Positions 18,422-31,320 of a stretch of 64,000 bases of DNA are shown piece by piece. The position numbers and the translations under genes are program-made. The stretch is from Lota lota. Lineage: Eukaryota; Chordata; Actinopteri; Gadiformes; Lotidae. The stretch lies in assembly GCA_026745465.1 (NCBI GenBank), contig JACYXH010000739.1:47501-111500 (forward strand). The letters are read 5' to 3'. How positions within the stretch are numbered: position 1 is the stretch's first letter; every line of letters starts with the position of its first letter. The notes beneath the pieces are model-generated. The model was not told the origin of the DNA. It saw nothing but the letters and a program-made list of their open reading frames with translations, and made no database searches.

Positions 18422-19475
18422 AGTGTGGACCATGTTAAATGTGTGTATTAGAGCCTAATGAGATTGTGTGGTTGACACATTGTATTCCCAACCATATTTG
18501 CCTTTGCGTTGGAAATAGACAATAAAGGATTCCCTTTCTTATAACTATTACACATTCTCACATTTAACCTGTGAGATCTGTTTTATGAATACACTATGTA
18601 TCTGTCTGTAGCTAACGATTAAACAGCTAATAGACTTCAAATGACTGCAGTCAACATTTGAAATGTATCAGGCACAGTGGGAGCTGGTGCCATAGTTGGG
18701 TAGCAGAGCTAAAAAACGAATGTCAAATACCTCACCTCACCTTTATGAATAGGAGTTCACAGCGACATGCTTTCTGAGCCGCAAACAGGTTTATCACCAT
18801 ATCATTGAAGTGTGGTGAATTGTGGAGATAGACAGCATAACAGCCTTTTTATTGCCCCCAAAGACAAGCAAACTATGTGTCACCCAATATTCACTATTAA
18901 AGAGGCAGTGGACTTATTAATATAATTTTCTTTATGAATTATTGAATTTGTTTTTATCGCATGCTTGTAATTGATTGACACTCCCTTGAGCTCGATCGCG
19001 CGATTTACCATAGTGAACAATGAAAAGTTGTTTTACATAAATGCCGTGGGTATGCAAACATAATATATTGGATCTAATCCTCATTTTCTGCTCAACATGA
19101 ATATCTAGGGTGTAATTTGATCTATCAAGTTGTTGGTGGGCGTCTAAAGTAATAATTACTGTTGTAAAACCAACTTTACCATGGTGCAGAACTGCGGTAA
19201 ATAGTCCACCGTTCTGGGTGATTAAACCAGCATCACCGTCTCTCTTGGCTTCACTAAAACCACCGTTACCAATATACCAAGACCTGTATTGTCCTTTTAA
19301 ATGTAGGCCTTCTTTCCATTCCACCTGCCATGCTCACACACCTCTCCACACCATATTCCATCAACAGATGTTGATTGTTTCTGGTTCGTTTCATCGTCTT
19401 CGGACCGTGCCACATGTATTATACGGCACACAAGTCAAATCATTTGACGCTAGTTCAAAATGAATCAGAGTGCGG

Positions 19476-19617
19476 GAGTGTGTGTGGATGATGGCTGGTT
19501 CAAGCAGCCTCACCTGGCCGAGTCTGAATGGACTCTGGGGCCGGGTGATGCTGCAACCCTGTTGTACATTGAGTACTCAGTGTGCACAGGTTAAACCAGC
19601 CATCACCGCACACACTC
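19476..19617. repeat. Inverted repeat, 24-25 bp arms
   Basis: The left arm (19476-19500, ending GATGGCTGGTT) and right arm (19594-19617, starting AACCAGCCATC) are complementary with about two differences. They are separated by 93 bp. It may be a decayed miniature element, but no target duplication is evident. Confidence 0.65.
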
Positions 19618-20579
19618 AGGGAGAGTTCTCCTACATGGCAACATGGAGCACCAGGCCATGTACCCGATTTCCAACCCCACCACCCTGCGTCCTTGTCTGG
19701 AGGTGCCCAGTGAAAGTGTGGCAGCCACCTAGGTGGCGTGTAGCAATGGACCTTTTTACACACAGATAACCGAGGGGTTCACTATGATCAGCCCCCTCGG
19801 ATATTTGACTGTGATCATTCATGTATGAACAATAGTTGGTGCTGTTGCTCTCTATTTAGCGAAAAACAATCGGTTTCCTAGCATATCGTTTCCCCACCTT
19901 TTTTCCACCAGGGACACAGCCCTCTTAGCCCATTGCAAACAGCCGTCCCTGAACATACATATACATTGTTCATTTTGTAGTCTAGAAAGTCTATTCTTTC
20001 TAGTCATTTTCTAAATGTAAAATGGCAGTATGATGAAGAAAGACAATGCGATTAGTATGTGCTTTCACACCACTTCAAAAAAATATCTTTGATCACTTTG
20101 TTCAAAACAATAGTTATTTAGACATCAACAAAACATGCAAGTTGTACGCGGTAGAACACAACATTGTCTAGCCATCATTAACACTTGTTAGTATGGATTA
20201 TCACATCATCTGCAAATTGAAAGATGACAGGGAGCATAATTTAATGAGGGGTCAACTCTGTCACTACAATGACAAATAAAGCCTACTCTAAGACATGGAT
20301 GTTCACAAACACATGATCATAGACAAGAATAGTTTGTTGGTGTCCTTGTCCTCTCCTCGCATTTGTCTTCCTTTTCTTGCGTTGTGTGGCCTGAAGTTAT
20401 ACCCATAGTCATTTTTTTATTTTATGTGCGTCCTCTTTGAAAAGGCTCGTATAAAGAATGTATAAGAATGTAAAAAAATCGATAGAATGCTGTTCAGGGT
20501 TTTGGGTGTCACCCTTCCACCCCCACATAAAGGCAATGATGCACACACAAAGACAATCACATACATGTCAATGTCTAAA

Positions 20580-20612
20580 GGACACACACACCCACCCACC
20601 CACACCCACTCC

Positions 20613-20643
<31 letters not shown>

Positions 20644-20652
20644 TCTCTCTCA
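20580..20652. repeat. Compound CA / CCCA / CA / CT simple repeat
   Basis: Runs of ACAC, CCCACCCA, a pure CA stretch and a short CTCT end. CA-rich sequence continues, interrupted, to about 20795. Confidence 0.9.
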
Positions 20653-21104
20653 AATGCAAAGAGAGGCAAGCTCATTTTCAAACGCCCGCACACACGCATA
20701 CACACGAATGCACACAACCCCGTACACAAATATATACAAGACCAAACACACGCCCACAAGGGTATAGACAGCCAAAGTAGAACACACACACAAGCACAAT
20801 TGGCTGGAGGATGGACTTGGAAGAAGCGGAGACAGAGTTTGCGGTGACAGAGGGGGAGGGAGGAGGAGGAGGACAGGGAAGATGGATATGGTAAGTAATG
20901 ACCGTCTCTTCAATAAAATATATTCAGTGCAGAGAGAGGGAGAGGCAGGGAGATCTCAGCCACAGCCTTGTGGTGCCATGGCAGAGAAAGGAAAGTATTG
21001 GCTGCTGGATTAGGCTTTGACAGCCAAAGAGGGTCACGTATAAGTTAGGTGTGGGGTCGCCTGTGCAAACATCACTAAATCACCAAATGTGGTGTCGGAG
21101 CATG

Positions 21105-21214
<110 letters not shown>

Positions 21215-22496
21215 GAGTTCATTCCAGTTCATTCGGCAGTCTCTAACCAAAGACAAATGATGAGCTTTGAAATGTCTTTTACTAAATCGTAAAATTGTAC
21301 ATGGTGATCATATGTCCAAAGACGTGTGTGTGAGTTCAATGTTAATATATGTACTTCTTTCAGTGGGGTTTTCGTGCAGATATTGAACACAGCTTCACAG
21401 TCCTCACACTGTAAATGCACACGTTTTGATGCTAGCCATTAACTAGGAGTATTGATTCCCTACCACTCTCCAGCGTGTACTAGGGGAATATAAATGAATT
21501 CTTGCCTTTTTGCCTCCTATTATATCACCAGCCAGGGACTTTTTAACCTTTACAGCAAGGCCAAAGTAAGCGGCAAAACTTTTCTATGTATATTTCTTTA
21601 TATCTATAAATATGTATTATTTTTATATTCCAATTGACATACATTGGCTTTAAATTTTTCTAATTCGGCTAGAGAGAAGGTCAGACTCTTAGAGTCCAAT
21701 GTGACTAATAAAGTTATTCATCCTCACAAATGACCCTGCAGCAGTGAATGTTCCACTGTGCTTTTCCAGGTGAAAAGATACGGTGATGTTTACAAACCGT
21801 CACATCATTCTTCATCTATCTGCAACCGTTGGTCTGCCATAGATGTGGAGACGAGAAATGAAAGTGCAATATTGAAATAAAATCCATCCATCGTCTTACG
21901 ATTATCCATCCCATAATAGGGCCGCAGTGGCAACAGGGCAAGTAAAGCCGCCCAGACGCACTCCTTTTTCAGTGGTCAAAAACAAACTATCAGAAAAATA
22001 CAGTATAGTAAAACGGTATGTGTACACACACACGCACACACACACACACCCTACAACAGTCTTGTCTTGTTATGCCTCAGCACATAGTAATTTGTTCCAT
22101 CCCACCTTCTCCCCCATCACAGATTTTTATTATTTTCCCCTGGTTCTGCTCAATGCCATGCTACGTGATTAGCTGGTGACCTAGCGCATAACCTTCCATA
22201 ATTGCTAGTATAAGCCACCGCCGCGTCGACCCTTGTCGTGGCCGTCAGGACATCCGCAGATGCAAATGTCTGCCCCGGGGTGACACAGAACGGCGAAAAA
22301 AAAGACAAAAAAGACTCAACGGCGCCGAAAGAAAAGGAATTATCTGCCTTATAATTAACCGTCGAACAGGCATGGCAGCCCCCCCCCCACACACACACAC
22401 ACACACTGTATGTGGCGATATTCCCTTCAAGAAAACCATGGCCCAACTGGCGCGCCAGAGCAGAGTGGTGGGTGGTGGTGGAGGTGGGGATTGGTT

Positions 22497-22520
22497 GGGG
22501 GGGGGGGGGGGGGGGGGGGG
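22497..22520. repeat. Poly-G tract, 24 nt, in GGT/GGGT-rich context
   Basis: An uninterrupted G24 preceded by GGTGGTGGTGGAGGTGGGG and followed by TGTGGGTGGG. The 22468-22530 segment has many G-runs and strong G-quadruplex potential on the plus strand. Confidence 0.97.
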
Positions 22521-22827
22521 TGTGGGTGGGAGAGAATGGAGGCAGTTTCTGTCAGGATCCCAAAACGACAAGGTTAAATGGCGTTTAGCTGAGTGGCATT
22601 CCTCCCGACGCCAGTAACACAAAACAAAAGACCTGGTGCCACGTCCAGGGCTGGCGTCCTTGTCTGTTTAATGAAATGTAGTGACCATGCGTAACCGGTG
22701 GGCCCGACGACGCCCCTGTGCCGGGGCCTGCTTGTGAGCGATGCCGACGGTGTGCCCTGCCTACTGGCCTGTGATATTGAGCCGCGATGTGAGCGGTGTG
22801 TCCATGCGACGGAGAGGAATGAGTAAT

Positions 22828-22843
22828 GGGGGGGGGGGGGGGG
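22828..22843. repeat. Poly-G tract, 16 nt
   Basis: An uninterrupted G16 in unique-looking sequence. Confidence 0.97.
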
Positions 22844-22939
22844 TGTGAATCCTTTCCGGGCTGAATTAGCCATAAACTGTTGAGACATGTCGAACGTACA
22901 CTCGACGTGTCTTGACGATACTGCCGTGGTTTGTAATGG

Positions 22940-23135
22940 CGGTGAAGCATGAAGCTTTGCGCGACTAGGGTGTTTGTCTCCCAGGGGAAAGGAACCGGGT
23001 TCGATCCCCAATGTCCCCAGCCTACCTGTAGGACTCCTATAGCGAGGTGCCTGCTACCCCCCCACCACCACCTGCACATTAATGACGTGTATCTACGAAC
23101 AGTACACTGTAAATAGCTTTAGATAAAAGTGTCTG
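22940..23135 (+). mobile_element. tRNA-derived SINE, plus strand, with intact B box
   Basis: A well-kept B box GGGTTCGATCCCC (22997-23009) is followed by CAGCCTACCTGTAGG, a C-rich block (CTACCCCCCCACC), CTGCACATTAATGACGTG, a TGTAAATAGCTTTAGAT segment and AAAAGTGTCTG. A family member with an internal C7, an early stage of the expansion seen in other copies. Confidence 0.85.
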
Positions 23136-24103
23136 TCTGCACATGAACAAATAATAGGGGAAATGATCAAATATGAGGGAGCTGATGAGTATCATTGGAT
23201 TGTTTACGTTTTTTGTATATTTTTGCAAAAGGCACAGGCTACCCAAAGCACGGCTGCTTGCACTTAAAGTTCAGACAATGCTCTCTGAACTTTTGCTATT
23301 TTCTTTCTGACTCTGGCTCACCCAAACCCTTGTGTACACAACAAGGGCCAAACTCACTACAGAGACCTCTTTTTAGTTTACAATCTTATTCTCGGAGGAA
23401 TGACTCATTCTTTCTGTGAAAATTAAAGTTTGAAAAAAATGATAGTTTGATATATTTATACGGAAACTGAATCATTTTTACCCCAAAGAATTCTGAGATC
23501 CAAATACGCTGTAATTTCATAAAATCAAAGTCTATCATTTGTAAGTTATTGCACCCCAGGTGACAGTCTACTGCTTTCTTTGGATAAAAGTTTCAAACAG
23601 TAATATACACAGAACGGCGTCACAAGTAGCCGAGTATGTCTATGTATTCATGGGTGTGTAGGCGTTTGAAAGCAGTGATCCTCAAGGTAGAATTAAGATA
23701 AAACGAGGTGTCGTAGCTAAATTGGACGCGAGCTGAATTCCTCGACCGTCGCAGTCATCGCCCAACAGGAATCTACCACTTTACATCACCGAGCGTGGGA
23801 CATTTCCCACGCCAGGCCACCTCATCTCAACATGGCAACATTAGCCTTGAAGAGGGAGGGAAGAAGGAAAAAGAGGTTTGAACGTAATGTAATTTAGTCT
23901 ACCTTGTCTGTCTCCTACAAGACTACATCCATCATTGTCAGCTAAGGGTACATCAATGCCAACCCCAAGGTTTTTCTAGTTTTTTTTGTGTGTCTCTTCT
24001 CCTGTCGGAAGACATCGGGCGCGGGAGGAGGAGAGGGGAAGTGGAAGATGCAGGGAACGCCATGTCTTATCTTTTATATTGTTTTGGAAGGAAAGCTATT
24101 TTT

Positions 24104-24139
24104 AATATATATATATACTGTATATATATATATATATAT
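24104..24139. repeat. (AT)n with ACTGT interruption
   Basis: Two AT runs separated by an ACTG core. Being self-complementary, the segment could extrude as a hairpin. Confidence 0.9.
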
Positions 24140-24300
24140 CTCAGATTGTGTCTCTACTCCGCTGCACAGATAGTACACCCGTAGACATGGTGGAATTAAT
24201 TGATAAATAAATCATATATACCCATAAAAATACATAGAATAATAAACAAATAGAGGAATGAATGAATGGATAAATACACAGACAGATGGATACACATATT

Positions 24301-24303
<3 letters not shown>

Positions 24304-24394
<91 letters not shown>
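24304..24394. repeat. Compound (AT)n (GATA)n microsatellite
   Basis: An AT run (24304-24332) passes directly into about 16 pure GATA/TAGA units (to 24394), then degenerate GATGGAAGGATGG. GATA arrays of this kind are the core of the Bkm-type satellites described on some vertebrate sex chromosomes; one array alone says nothing about linkage. Confidence 0.97.
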
Positions 24395-24395
<1 letters not shown>

Positions 24396-24929
24396 GGAAG
24401 GATGGCTGGACGAAAAGACACACAGACAGGTAAATTGTGGCTGTATCATATAGGTGCAAAGGTGAAACTCCATCAGTCTGTGAGTTGCTAAGCTTCAAAA
24501 CTGAAGTAAATAAGAAGTGAGCTTATTTGTTTACTGTTGACATGCAGGCGAAGGTAATCAGCAGGTATCCTGTATGAGAGATGCTATCACATTTCGTTAG
24601 CCAAGCACATTAGCATCAGATCAAGGGCCCGCATTCACAACCAGACAAATGACTCGCCCACCCTCAACCCCTTCAACTTAAAAGAAAAAGTGTAAAATGA
24701 ACATCAAAGTTTCTTTTTTAAACCTTTAATCATTTTGGAGGCCGGCGATTTCACAATCCACTCACTTACGGCTTATTATAAGCCACCAGACCATTCCACC
24801 ACTGCCCTGTTGGGGGCATTTCCAAACATTTATAAGATAATAATAAGTAATATAATTAGTTAATTATATAGTAATTAATAAGAGCCTGTTGTATTTTGTG
24901 TGGTACAGGCATTAAAAGGTCACCATGCT

Positions 24930-25093
24930 GTACTTTGTTCGCCTCGTGAGACCCATCCTATTCAAGTTTGCGTTTTTTTATCTACCCTTTTTTCAATGGT
25001 ATTTATTATAATATAAAGGGACCACGTTCAGTTTAAAACACAAATGCCATCAACTTGGGAGAGCACGATGGTCTCACGAGGCTAGTACTTTGT
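24930..25093. mobile_element. 146-bp MITE with 9-bp target-site duplication
   Basis: The element body is 24939-25084. Terminal inverted repeats start TCGCCTCGTGAGACC on the left and, complemented, TAGCCTCGTGAGACC on the right, followed by partial similarity (ATC..TCAAGTT). The flanks carry the identical 9-mer GTACTTTGT (24930-24938 and 25085-25093). A 9-bp duplication fits Mutator- or Merlin-type insertion; an 8-bp reading (TACTTTGT) would fit hAT. No coding capacity, so a non-autonomous element. The superfamily is not certain. Confidence 0.85.
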
Positions 25094-25865
25094 ACCCTGG
25101 ATCAAGAAAATAGCGCTGGTCGGCTTTGTTAAATGGCCTTTGTTGTTTGTCCTGAGCAGTAGCGTGATTTGACAGCTTGGTAGACTGCTTCTGAAATACA
25201 AACAGGCTCGTACTCCGCTTTATTTTCCTATGTGTTATTAAAACTGCATCACTTTGTGAATATTATTTTCCGTCCTGAGGTGACTCGTTGACGTTCTCAA
25301 AGGAAATGAATAAAAGAAAACCAATCGGGGAAATAAACACAAGGATCTAACGTTTTTAAATGGAACATATGTCCCATAGCATCTGCAGTATGGTGGTTCC
25401 CAGTTGTTTCATGCTGTGACCTACCAGAGTATTTTTAGCCCACCAAATATTAAGCGAGCTAACTTAACATTTCTCTATGTATATTGTTCTTCAATTCGGT
25501 ATTTCCCATTTTCAGCCTTCAAGCATACTAATGGCAAAATGAAATAGACCAGGCATTTAGGCAACCAACTATGTCTTTATTTTTATTTTTATATCCACTT
25601 GGCAATCCAGTTGGTAACCAGTTGTGACTCACTTATGGGTGAACACTTCCAACTAGTGCCCCCTGTTGGTGGGTCCAGCCGTGCGGCTTTTGTCTTGTAT
25701 TTTCCACCTTGAAGTGGTTCCACAGCGTGCGTCGCAGGACAGCCAGCAGATTAATGCCAGTCACATCAACGCCTCCACTAGGAAAATAAATCCCAGGTTT
25801 GCCTTCTGTCATCACATTGACTAATACCCAGCGACCGAATCCTGGCCTTGGTTTTTACTGTGCAT

Positions 25866-26140
25866 TGTGGGGAGAGGGAGAGGTACAGGGAGAATGAGAG
25901 GGAGAGAGAGAGGAAGAGGATGGGAAAGAGGGAGAGAGAGAGAGAGAGAGAGGAAGATGTAGATAGGAAGGGAGTGATGTATGGTGGGAATGGAGGGAAA
26001 GAATGAGAAAGGAAAAGAGGTGCAGGAAGAAATAGATGGAGGGAGAGATAGAGAGAGAGTACATGGAGACAGAAAGTAAGTATTATGTAGTATTATGGAG
26101 AGGAGAGAATCAGAAGCAAAAACAGATACAGGGAGAGGTA
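25866..26140. repeat. Purine-rich (GA/GGA) low-complexity tract
   Basis: Interrupted GAGAGG, GGGAGA and GGAAGA units over about 270 bp with few pyrimidines on the plus strand; the purest part is about 25930-25952 (GA)n. Confidence 0.85.
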
Positions 26141-26358
26141 TAGAGAGTGAATTAAAAATAAATCAGCAGAAATATTTTGTTTACATCCTACATTGTAGAC
26201 GTACATCAGAAATTAATGAGGAAGTACAGACTTTACTTAATTGCTTAATTAATTACCTAATAATTACTCAATTACTCAATTGCCATACAGAGGTGCTGAT
26301 ATAAGCTGAAAGCAAATCCAAACCGTAGTTACTTTGCTAAACCATACGATTTTATCAT

Positions 26359-26385
26359 CCCCCCCCCCCCCCCCCCCCCCCCCCC
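26359..26385. repeat. Poly-C tract, 27 nt
   Basis: An uninterrupted C27 in unique-looking sequence. Confidence 0.97.
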
Positions 26386-26932
26386 TTTCGCCTCCTCAGT
26401 TCAGAGTAAACAACTTAATGACTTCCACCATGAAAGACCCGGGATCTTGTATGAAATAGTCAAATTACCACTTCAACAAGAAACAAACAAAAAGAGAGGG
26501 AAATAAATTGATTACAAGACTGTGTACACACAGAGTGTGAAGTGTTCCATGAACAGTCAAACATGTATTCTCATGAAATCAAAAAGCTCTAGGCTACTGT
26601 TCTATAGTTCCAGGAACCCTAGTATCCTATATCAATGTATTTTCACGTTCTACATTTCCATGCTCAACAGGGAGCTTGGATTTGCATAGTATTCCAGCCA
26701 TGTGGCACAGGCAATGGCAGTGAACGGGCTGCATACATGTGCGTTATACAGGTTATTTTTGTTCTGATGCCGGAAGACACACCTTTTGTAGTGAATGAAG
26801 CTATAAAGAAGAATGAAAAAAATGTATTCTGTTGTCTGGTTTCACTACCACGATTTATGTATTTAGTTTAGTTTTCATACTTCAATCAATAATGTTGAAC
26901 CCATAATAGAATCATAAATATAAACACACACA

Positions 26933-26938
<6 letters not shown>

Positions 26939-26973
<35 letters not shown>
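26939..26973. repeat. (AT)n run, about 17 units
   Basis: A pure AT run. Confidence 0.97.
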
Positions 26974-26979
<6 letters not shown>

Positions 26980-27492
26980 ACACCTTTGGGTTGCCGATAG
27001 ATTAGTTTTATTAATCAGAATTTAGATGACCAATCTAAAGAGTGGGTGAATGGGGTGTTTTTGCAGGAAGCCAGGATCTGTAAGCGTGTAACTGGCTGTT
27101 TACGGTGAACAAAAACTCGGCAGCACTAGTCAACGGTAAAAAACTGTCTGTAAAGGTTTTCAATCAACACCGTGTAGACTGGCCACTGTCGAAATACACT
27201 TATTACAATTCCGAAAGCTTCGTCTACTTGAGCGAATCAGTTTCTCATCGATATAATATCTCCTTAACGAAACAGGAAACAAGGCGTTACTCCGCCCCTT
27301 CAGTCATTGGTTCCCCCAAGTTCTGCGATAACATTGCTGGGTCCAAGATAACCGACAGCTAAGCATGGTTAATGAAGATCTGCAGAACTAAATTGAATAT
27401 TTCAGTTTAAATGGCCATCCTGTCCTGTCTGTTTAAATTGTGTGTTGAATATTCTTAGGTTATATTGCAATGGGGGGTTTGTGTTTTATTTG

Positions 27493-27617
<125 letters not shown>

Positions 27618-28671
27618 TGAGCCACATACTGTATATTATTTGAGTTATTTGTAGGTACTTTATTTTTGTATATTAGCGTTGAATTTTGTGCACCATCGTA
27701 ATGCCCGTTTTACCTTGTGTTGCCAATAGTCGTCCATTGTGCAAGAAGCCACAGAAGTCAAATAAAAACAGCTACTCTGTTTCCACAACAGGCTCGAACA
27801 ACTTGCTCCTGTTTCTCCATTCAAGACCCCCATCATGTTAAACACAACGCAGAGTAATATTCCCGGGTGTAATAAGGGAGACCGCATAGGGGCATTTTAT
27901 GTTTTTTAAACGGTGACAAAATAATATTGACTTGACTTTGACGTTCGTTATTTTTTTTCTTTGCACTGCCGTTGACGCCAGTAGCCAACACCAGGAAGCT
28001 TAATTACAAGTTTCACTGTAAGCCAAATGAAACGTTTCTCAATGGGCACTAAAAGGCACATTGGAGAGATGTTTAGGGGCGGAGCATTCCAGGTTTACAA
28101 AGTAAAAGCCCTGCCATGTCTTTAGTCTGTTGATGCCAGAGGTTTAACGAATACACTCTATATAGGTTGTGCTTATTTACAAATCGAGTTCTCTGTTTGT
28201 TGGGGGAAACTTTTACTTTGTAAACCTCCAAACTCTACCTCTGGAAATGCTGCTAAACAATTGATATTCATCAAGGGCAAGCTAACCACCTTATCAAAAA
28301 ATAACAAGCTTCATGCAATATTTAGATGCATAACCAACTTCCAATGCAGCCGAACAAACAACTATTCCATTAGGACAAAGGGAACCTTAGAACCTTAAAC
28401 CTTAAAAGTTGAGTTTACAAAACCATGTCTGTGACAAAAACAAATAATTCAGCACAATTAGTTGAGGGCACCACAAACAAATGTTGAAAGTTGAGTCAAA
28501 ATATACATGTTTTAGTGTTAACAGAGTTTACTGACACAGGATTAATGAATTAAAAGGTCTTAACAGCAAATCCATATTGTCACCTTAATTTATTCCCTTT
28601 AATTATTTCCAAATTATTGGTGATTGAGCCATTGGTACAATTATTGGGTTTTATACTGTGTTGTACAACTT
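27618..28671. other. Anonymous non-coding stretch
   Basis: No gene is seen. At 27910-27940 the words AATAATATTGACTTGACTT resemble a retroelement tail like that at 29170-29187. A spaced inverted repeat occupies 28091-28227. Confidence 0.45.
28074..28245. mobile_element. Possible MITE: 18-bp perfect inverted repeat with 101-bp spacer
   Basis: AGGTTTACAAAGTAAAAG at 28091-28108 is the exact complement of 28210-28227. Outside the perfect part, similarity continues weakly (GGAGC.TTCC-like words on both sides). No target duplication is apparent, so the element limits are uncertain. Confidence 0.55.
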
Positions 28672-28852
28672 TTTGGTCATTTAGCAAATATTTGTATCCA
28701 AAGCCTAAAATCGGAGCAATGAATGAGTAGATAGGGGCGAGGCGACTTGTTCAAAGGTGCCTACAGGTGGATTGCAGCCTTCAGGGATCAAACCCGCTAC
28801 CTTTTAGCTAAAGTTAGTTAAACACCCTACATGACTAATACTAATACACTAA
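28672..28852 (-). mobile_element. tRNA-derived SINE, minus strand, abutting a C21 run
   Basis: The left end is the complement of the SINE 3' part (GGATACAAATATTTGCTAAA on the minus strand). The complement of the B box, GGGATCAAACCCG, lies at 28784-28796. The C21 tract starts where the tRNA-like 5' end would be. Confidence 0.7.
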
Positions 28853-28873
28853 CCCCCCCCCCCCCCCCCCCCC
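28853..28873. repeat. Poly-C tract, 21 nt
   Basis: An uninterrupted C21 immediately next to the minus-strand SINE. Confidence 0.97.
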
Positions 28874-29050
28874 TGCCAAAAAATAAGGATCTGATTCCAA
28901 CCCTGGATGTTTACCAAACAGGCCCTTTGACCATCTGAGCCATAATGCCTGATGTGAACTTTGTCTCAAGCATTGGCCAGACCTGACGTCATACTTACAT
29001 ACTCATCTGATTGATAAAAACAAGTCTCCTTTAGACATTGGTTTATTCAG

Positions 29051-29187
29051 AAGGTTTCCTCGTTATTTAAGTGTTTCCTTGCCCTTTAGGGGGCTATGGT
29101 TAGGGGGGTGTCATATAATTTAAATCCCTCGTGGAGAGTGTAACTAGGATTTAGGGTAATACAAATAATATTGACATGACTTGATAT
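29051..29187 (+). mobile_element. L2-type retroelement 3' end, plus strand
   Basis: The order AAGGTTTCCTCG, TTTCCTTGCCCTTTAGGGGG, GGATTTAGGGTAATACAAAT and ATTGACATGACTTGA is typical of fish LINE/SINE 3' tails. A minus-strand relative lies at 9083-9200. It is 5'-truncated with no coding remnant. Confidence 0.55.
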
Positions 29188-30108
29188 TCTAAAGCAGTCT
29201 CTTGCCTTGGGGCCGACTGCACAATAACTTTAGGAAGAGTAGCAGTGCTCTGTCGATGCATGTCATTCCCCCTGGGCTCACAGCCGTGAGGGGAAGCAAA
29301 AGGATTCATTTTTCAGCGGGACAACAATCCGGCAGACGTTCAAAATCTGTGCCGTGTTTTCAAGACCTACAAAGACAAGGGAGGAATGTGCTGACATTGT
29401 GTTTTTTCTTTTTCCGCCAGTCACAAGACATGTAGTGTGAAAGAAAAAGGAGGGGAGGATAGTTTTACATCAACCAAATCAAACAGTGGACTCATACATA
29501 TCATATTTGTACGGTAAATATTTGGAATTAGTTATACTATTGAAAATATTAGTATGTACATTTATAATTGAAACAAATTGAATTATTCCAAAACGAAAAT
29601 TAGACTTCTTATTGTTGGCTTCACATACTGTGGATTTAAACACACATTAACACACACACACACACACGCAGCCATTCATCTTTTCATGAATATCATTTTT
29701 TTCAATAAACACACATATCTCCCCTCCATATGTCTGTCCCATGATAATAATGAGATGCAAATTGATTAAAATCATCAGCTGTGGCAATCTACTGCTCCTC
29801 TCTGAGTGGTGGCGTCTCCACCATATGCTTGAGAAGTGCAGACGTGCCCAGAATACCCACAGTCCTCCACTAGCATTAGCGTTGTTGTTCTTGACGACGC
29901 GTGATCATATTTCTCAGCCATAGAAGTATTGCTTTTATTTCAGTGTTGTAGGAGACCCACTTTAGACGGCTTTGACAGTGACAGCACAGTGACTGCGGAG
30001 AGTAGATCTATGGGAGGTATTTCCACACCCAAGGTAATCTGTGCCCATGAAGAGAATGTTTGATGCGTACAGTGTTGTTCTTGTTGTTTGGTTTTCTGTG
30101 CACGCCGA

Positions 30109-30139
<31 letters not shown>

Positions 30140-30212
30140 CACCTAACATAGCATATTACTTCCTTTGGTTTTGTCTTAAGAAGTGGCATGCCGTACGTGC
30201 AAGTGTGTGTGT

Positions 30213-30241
<29 letters not shown>
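30213..30241. repeat. Poly-G tract, 29 nt, after a GT run
   Basis: G29 follows GTGTGTGTGT and precedes TTGGGGGGGTCGAGGGG. Strong G-quadruplex potential on the plus strand. Confidence 0.97.
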
Positions 30242-30243
<2 letters not shown>

Positions 30244-31320
30244 GGGGGGGTCGAGGGGTTGTTTGTACCTAACAATATAAACTGTATTGTTGCCATGTCT
30301 GTAGATGTAGTATTAGATATGCCCTGTGTGTATGCATGTGTGTATATGTGCACATACAGTGTGTATACAACTTGCATGCTTTATTATGGCTATGTCTTCA
30401 GATTTGACATGATATGCCCTCTATATACGTGTGTGTGTGTGTGTGTGTGTGCGCGCCCGCGCATGCGAGCATGTGCATGTGTTTTCGCAGAGGTTATTGT
30501 GTTGCAGCAAGTCCATACACGTGGACTCTTTGAGTAGCTCTGTTCTTAATTATTGATGAAGGAGAATTGATTTCATGAATTAACAAACAAAGGCAAGGCT
30601 TAACAGCATTGTAGTGTGAAACGGGCTCTTTGAGGTGAATAACTAGATCATATCGTCAAACTCAATGTAGAGGAATAAGTGTTATGATCCACCGGGGTCA
30701 CAGCACCAAGTAATCCCATTACAGCAGAAGAATACACCGAGAAAAAATATATATCACTAAAATACATCTAAAATGCATTTGTACAATGATTCATACAACT
30801 CATCCATCCAAGTGTGTACACCTCGCACATCTCACAAGCGTATTTTGCCCCTCGCTGCAGCAGTGTAGCATTAGTATTAGTGATAAGTGCCACACTGATC
30901 GATCAACCACCAATCATAATCGGCCGATGTACGCCATGAACACGTGACTGGTGACCCGCGGATCAACTTAAAAATGTGCCGCTTACAGGAGCCCATTACA
31001 CGACTCAAAAACGATTGCGCACACGATGAATTGTGGACAAAACACGCCGTCATTATGTTCAGTCACTGAGATAATTAACGCCTGTGCTAGATTTATTGTA
31101 ATTCCCCGTCAAATTGCCCAGACTCTCAATAAAGGTAGGCGAAAGTTAACCATAAACGTAAACACTATGCCAGAGATATTTTCCCACAATAATCATGTCC
31201 CTTAACGGCATAACCAAAGCCCTACGCAGCCAAACGATTGCAGCTACAGTACTGACATGTCAACATAGTTGCTACAATGTGAAGCAAAGGCTTTGCTGGA
31301 ACCGAGACTATACTACAGCG

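Larger units (their letters stand above)
23136..24929. other. Anonymous non-coding stretch
   Basis: No gene is seen. The recognisable content is the AT and GATA repeats at 24104-24394. Confidence 0.5.
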
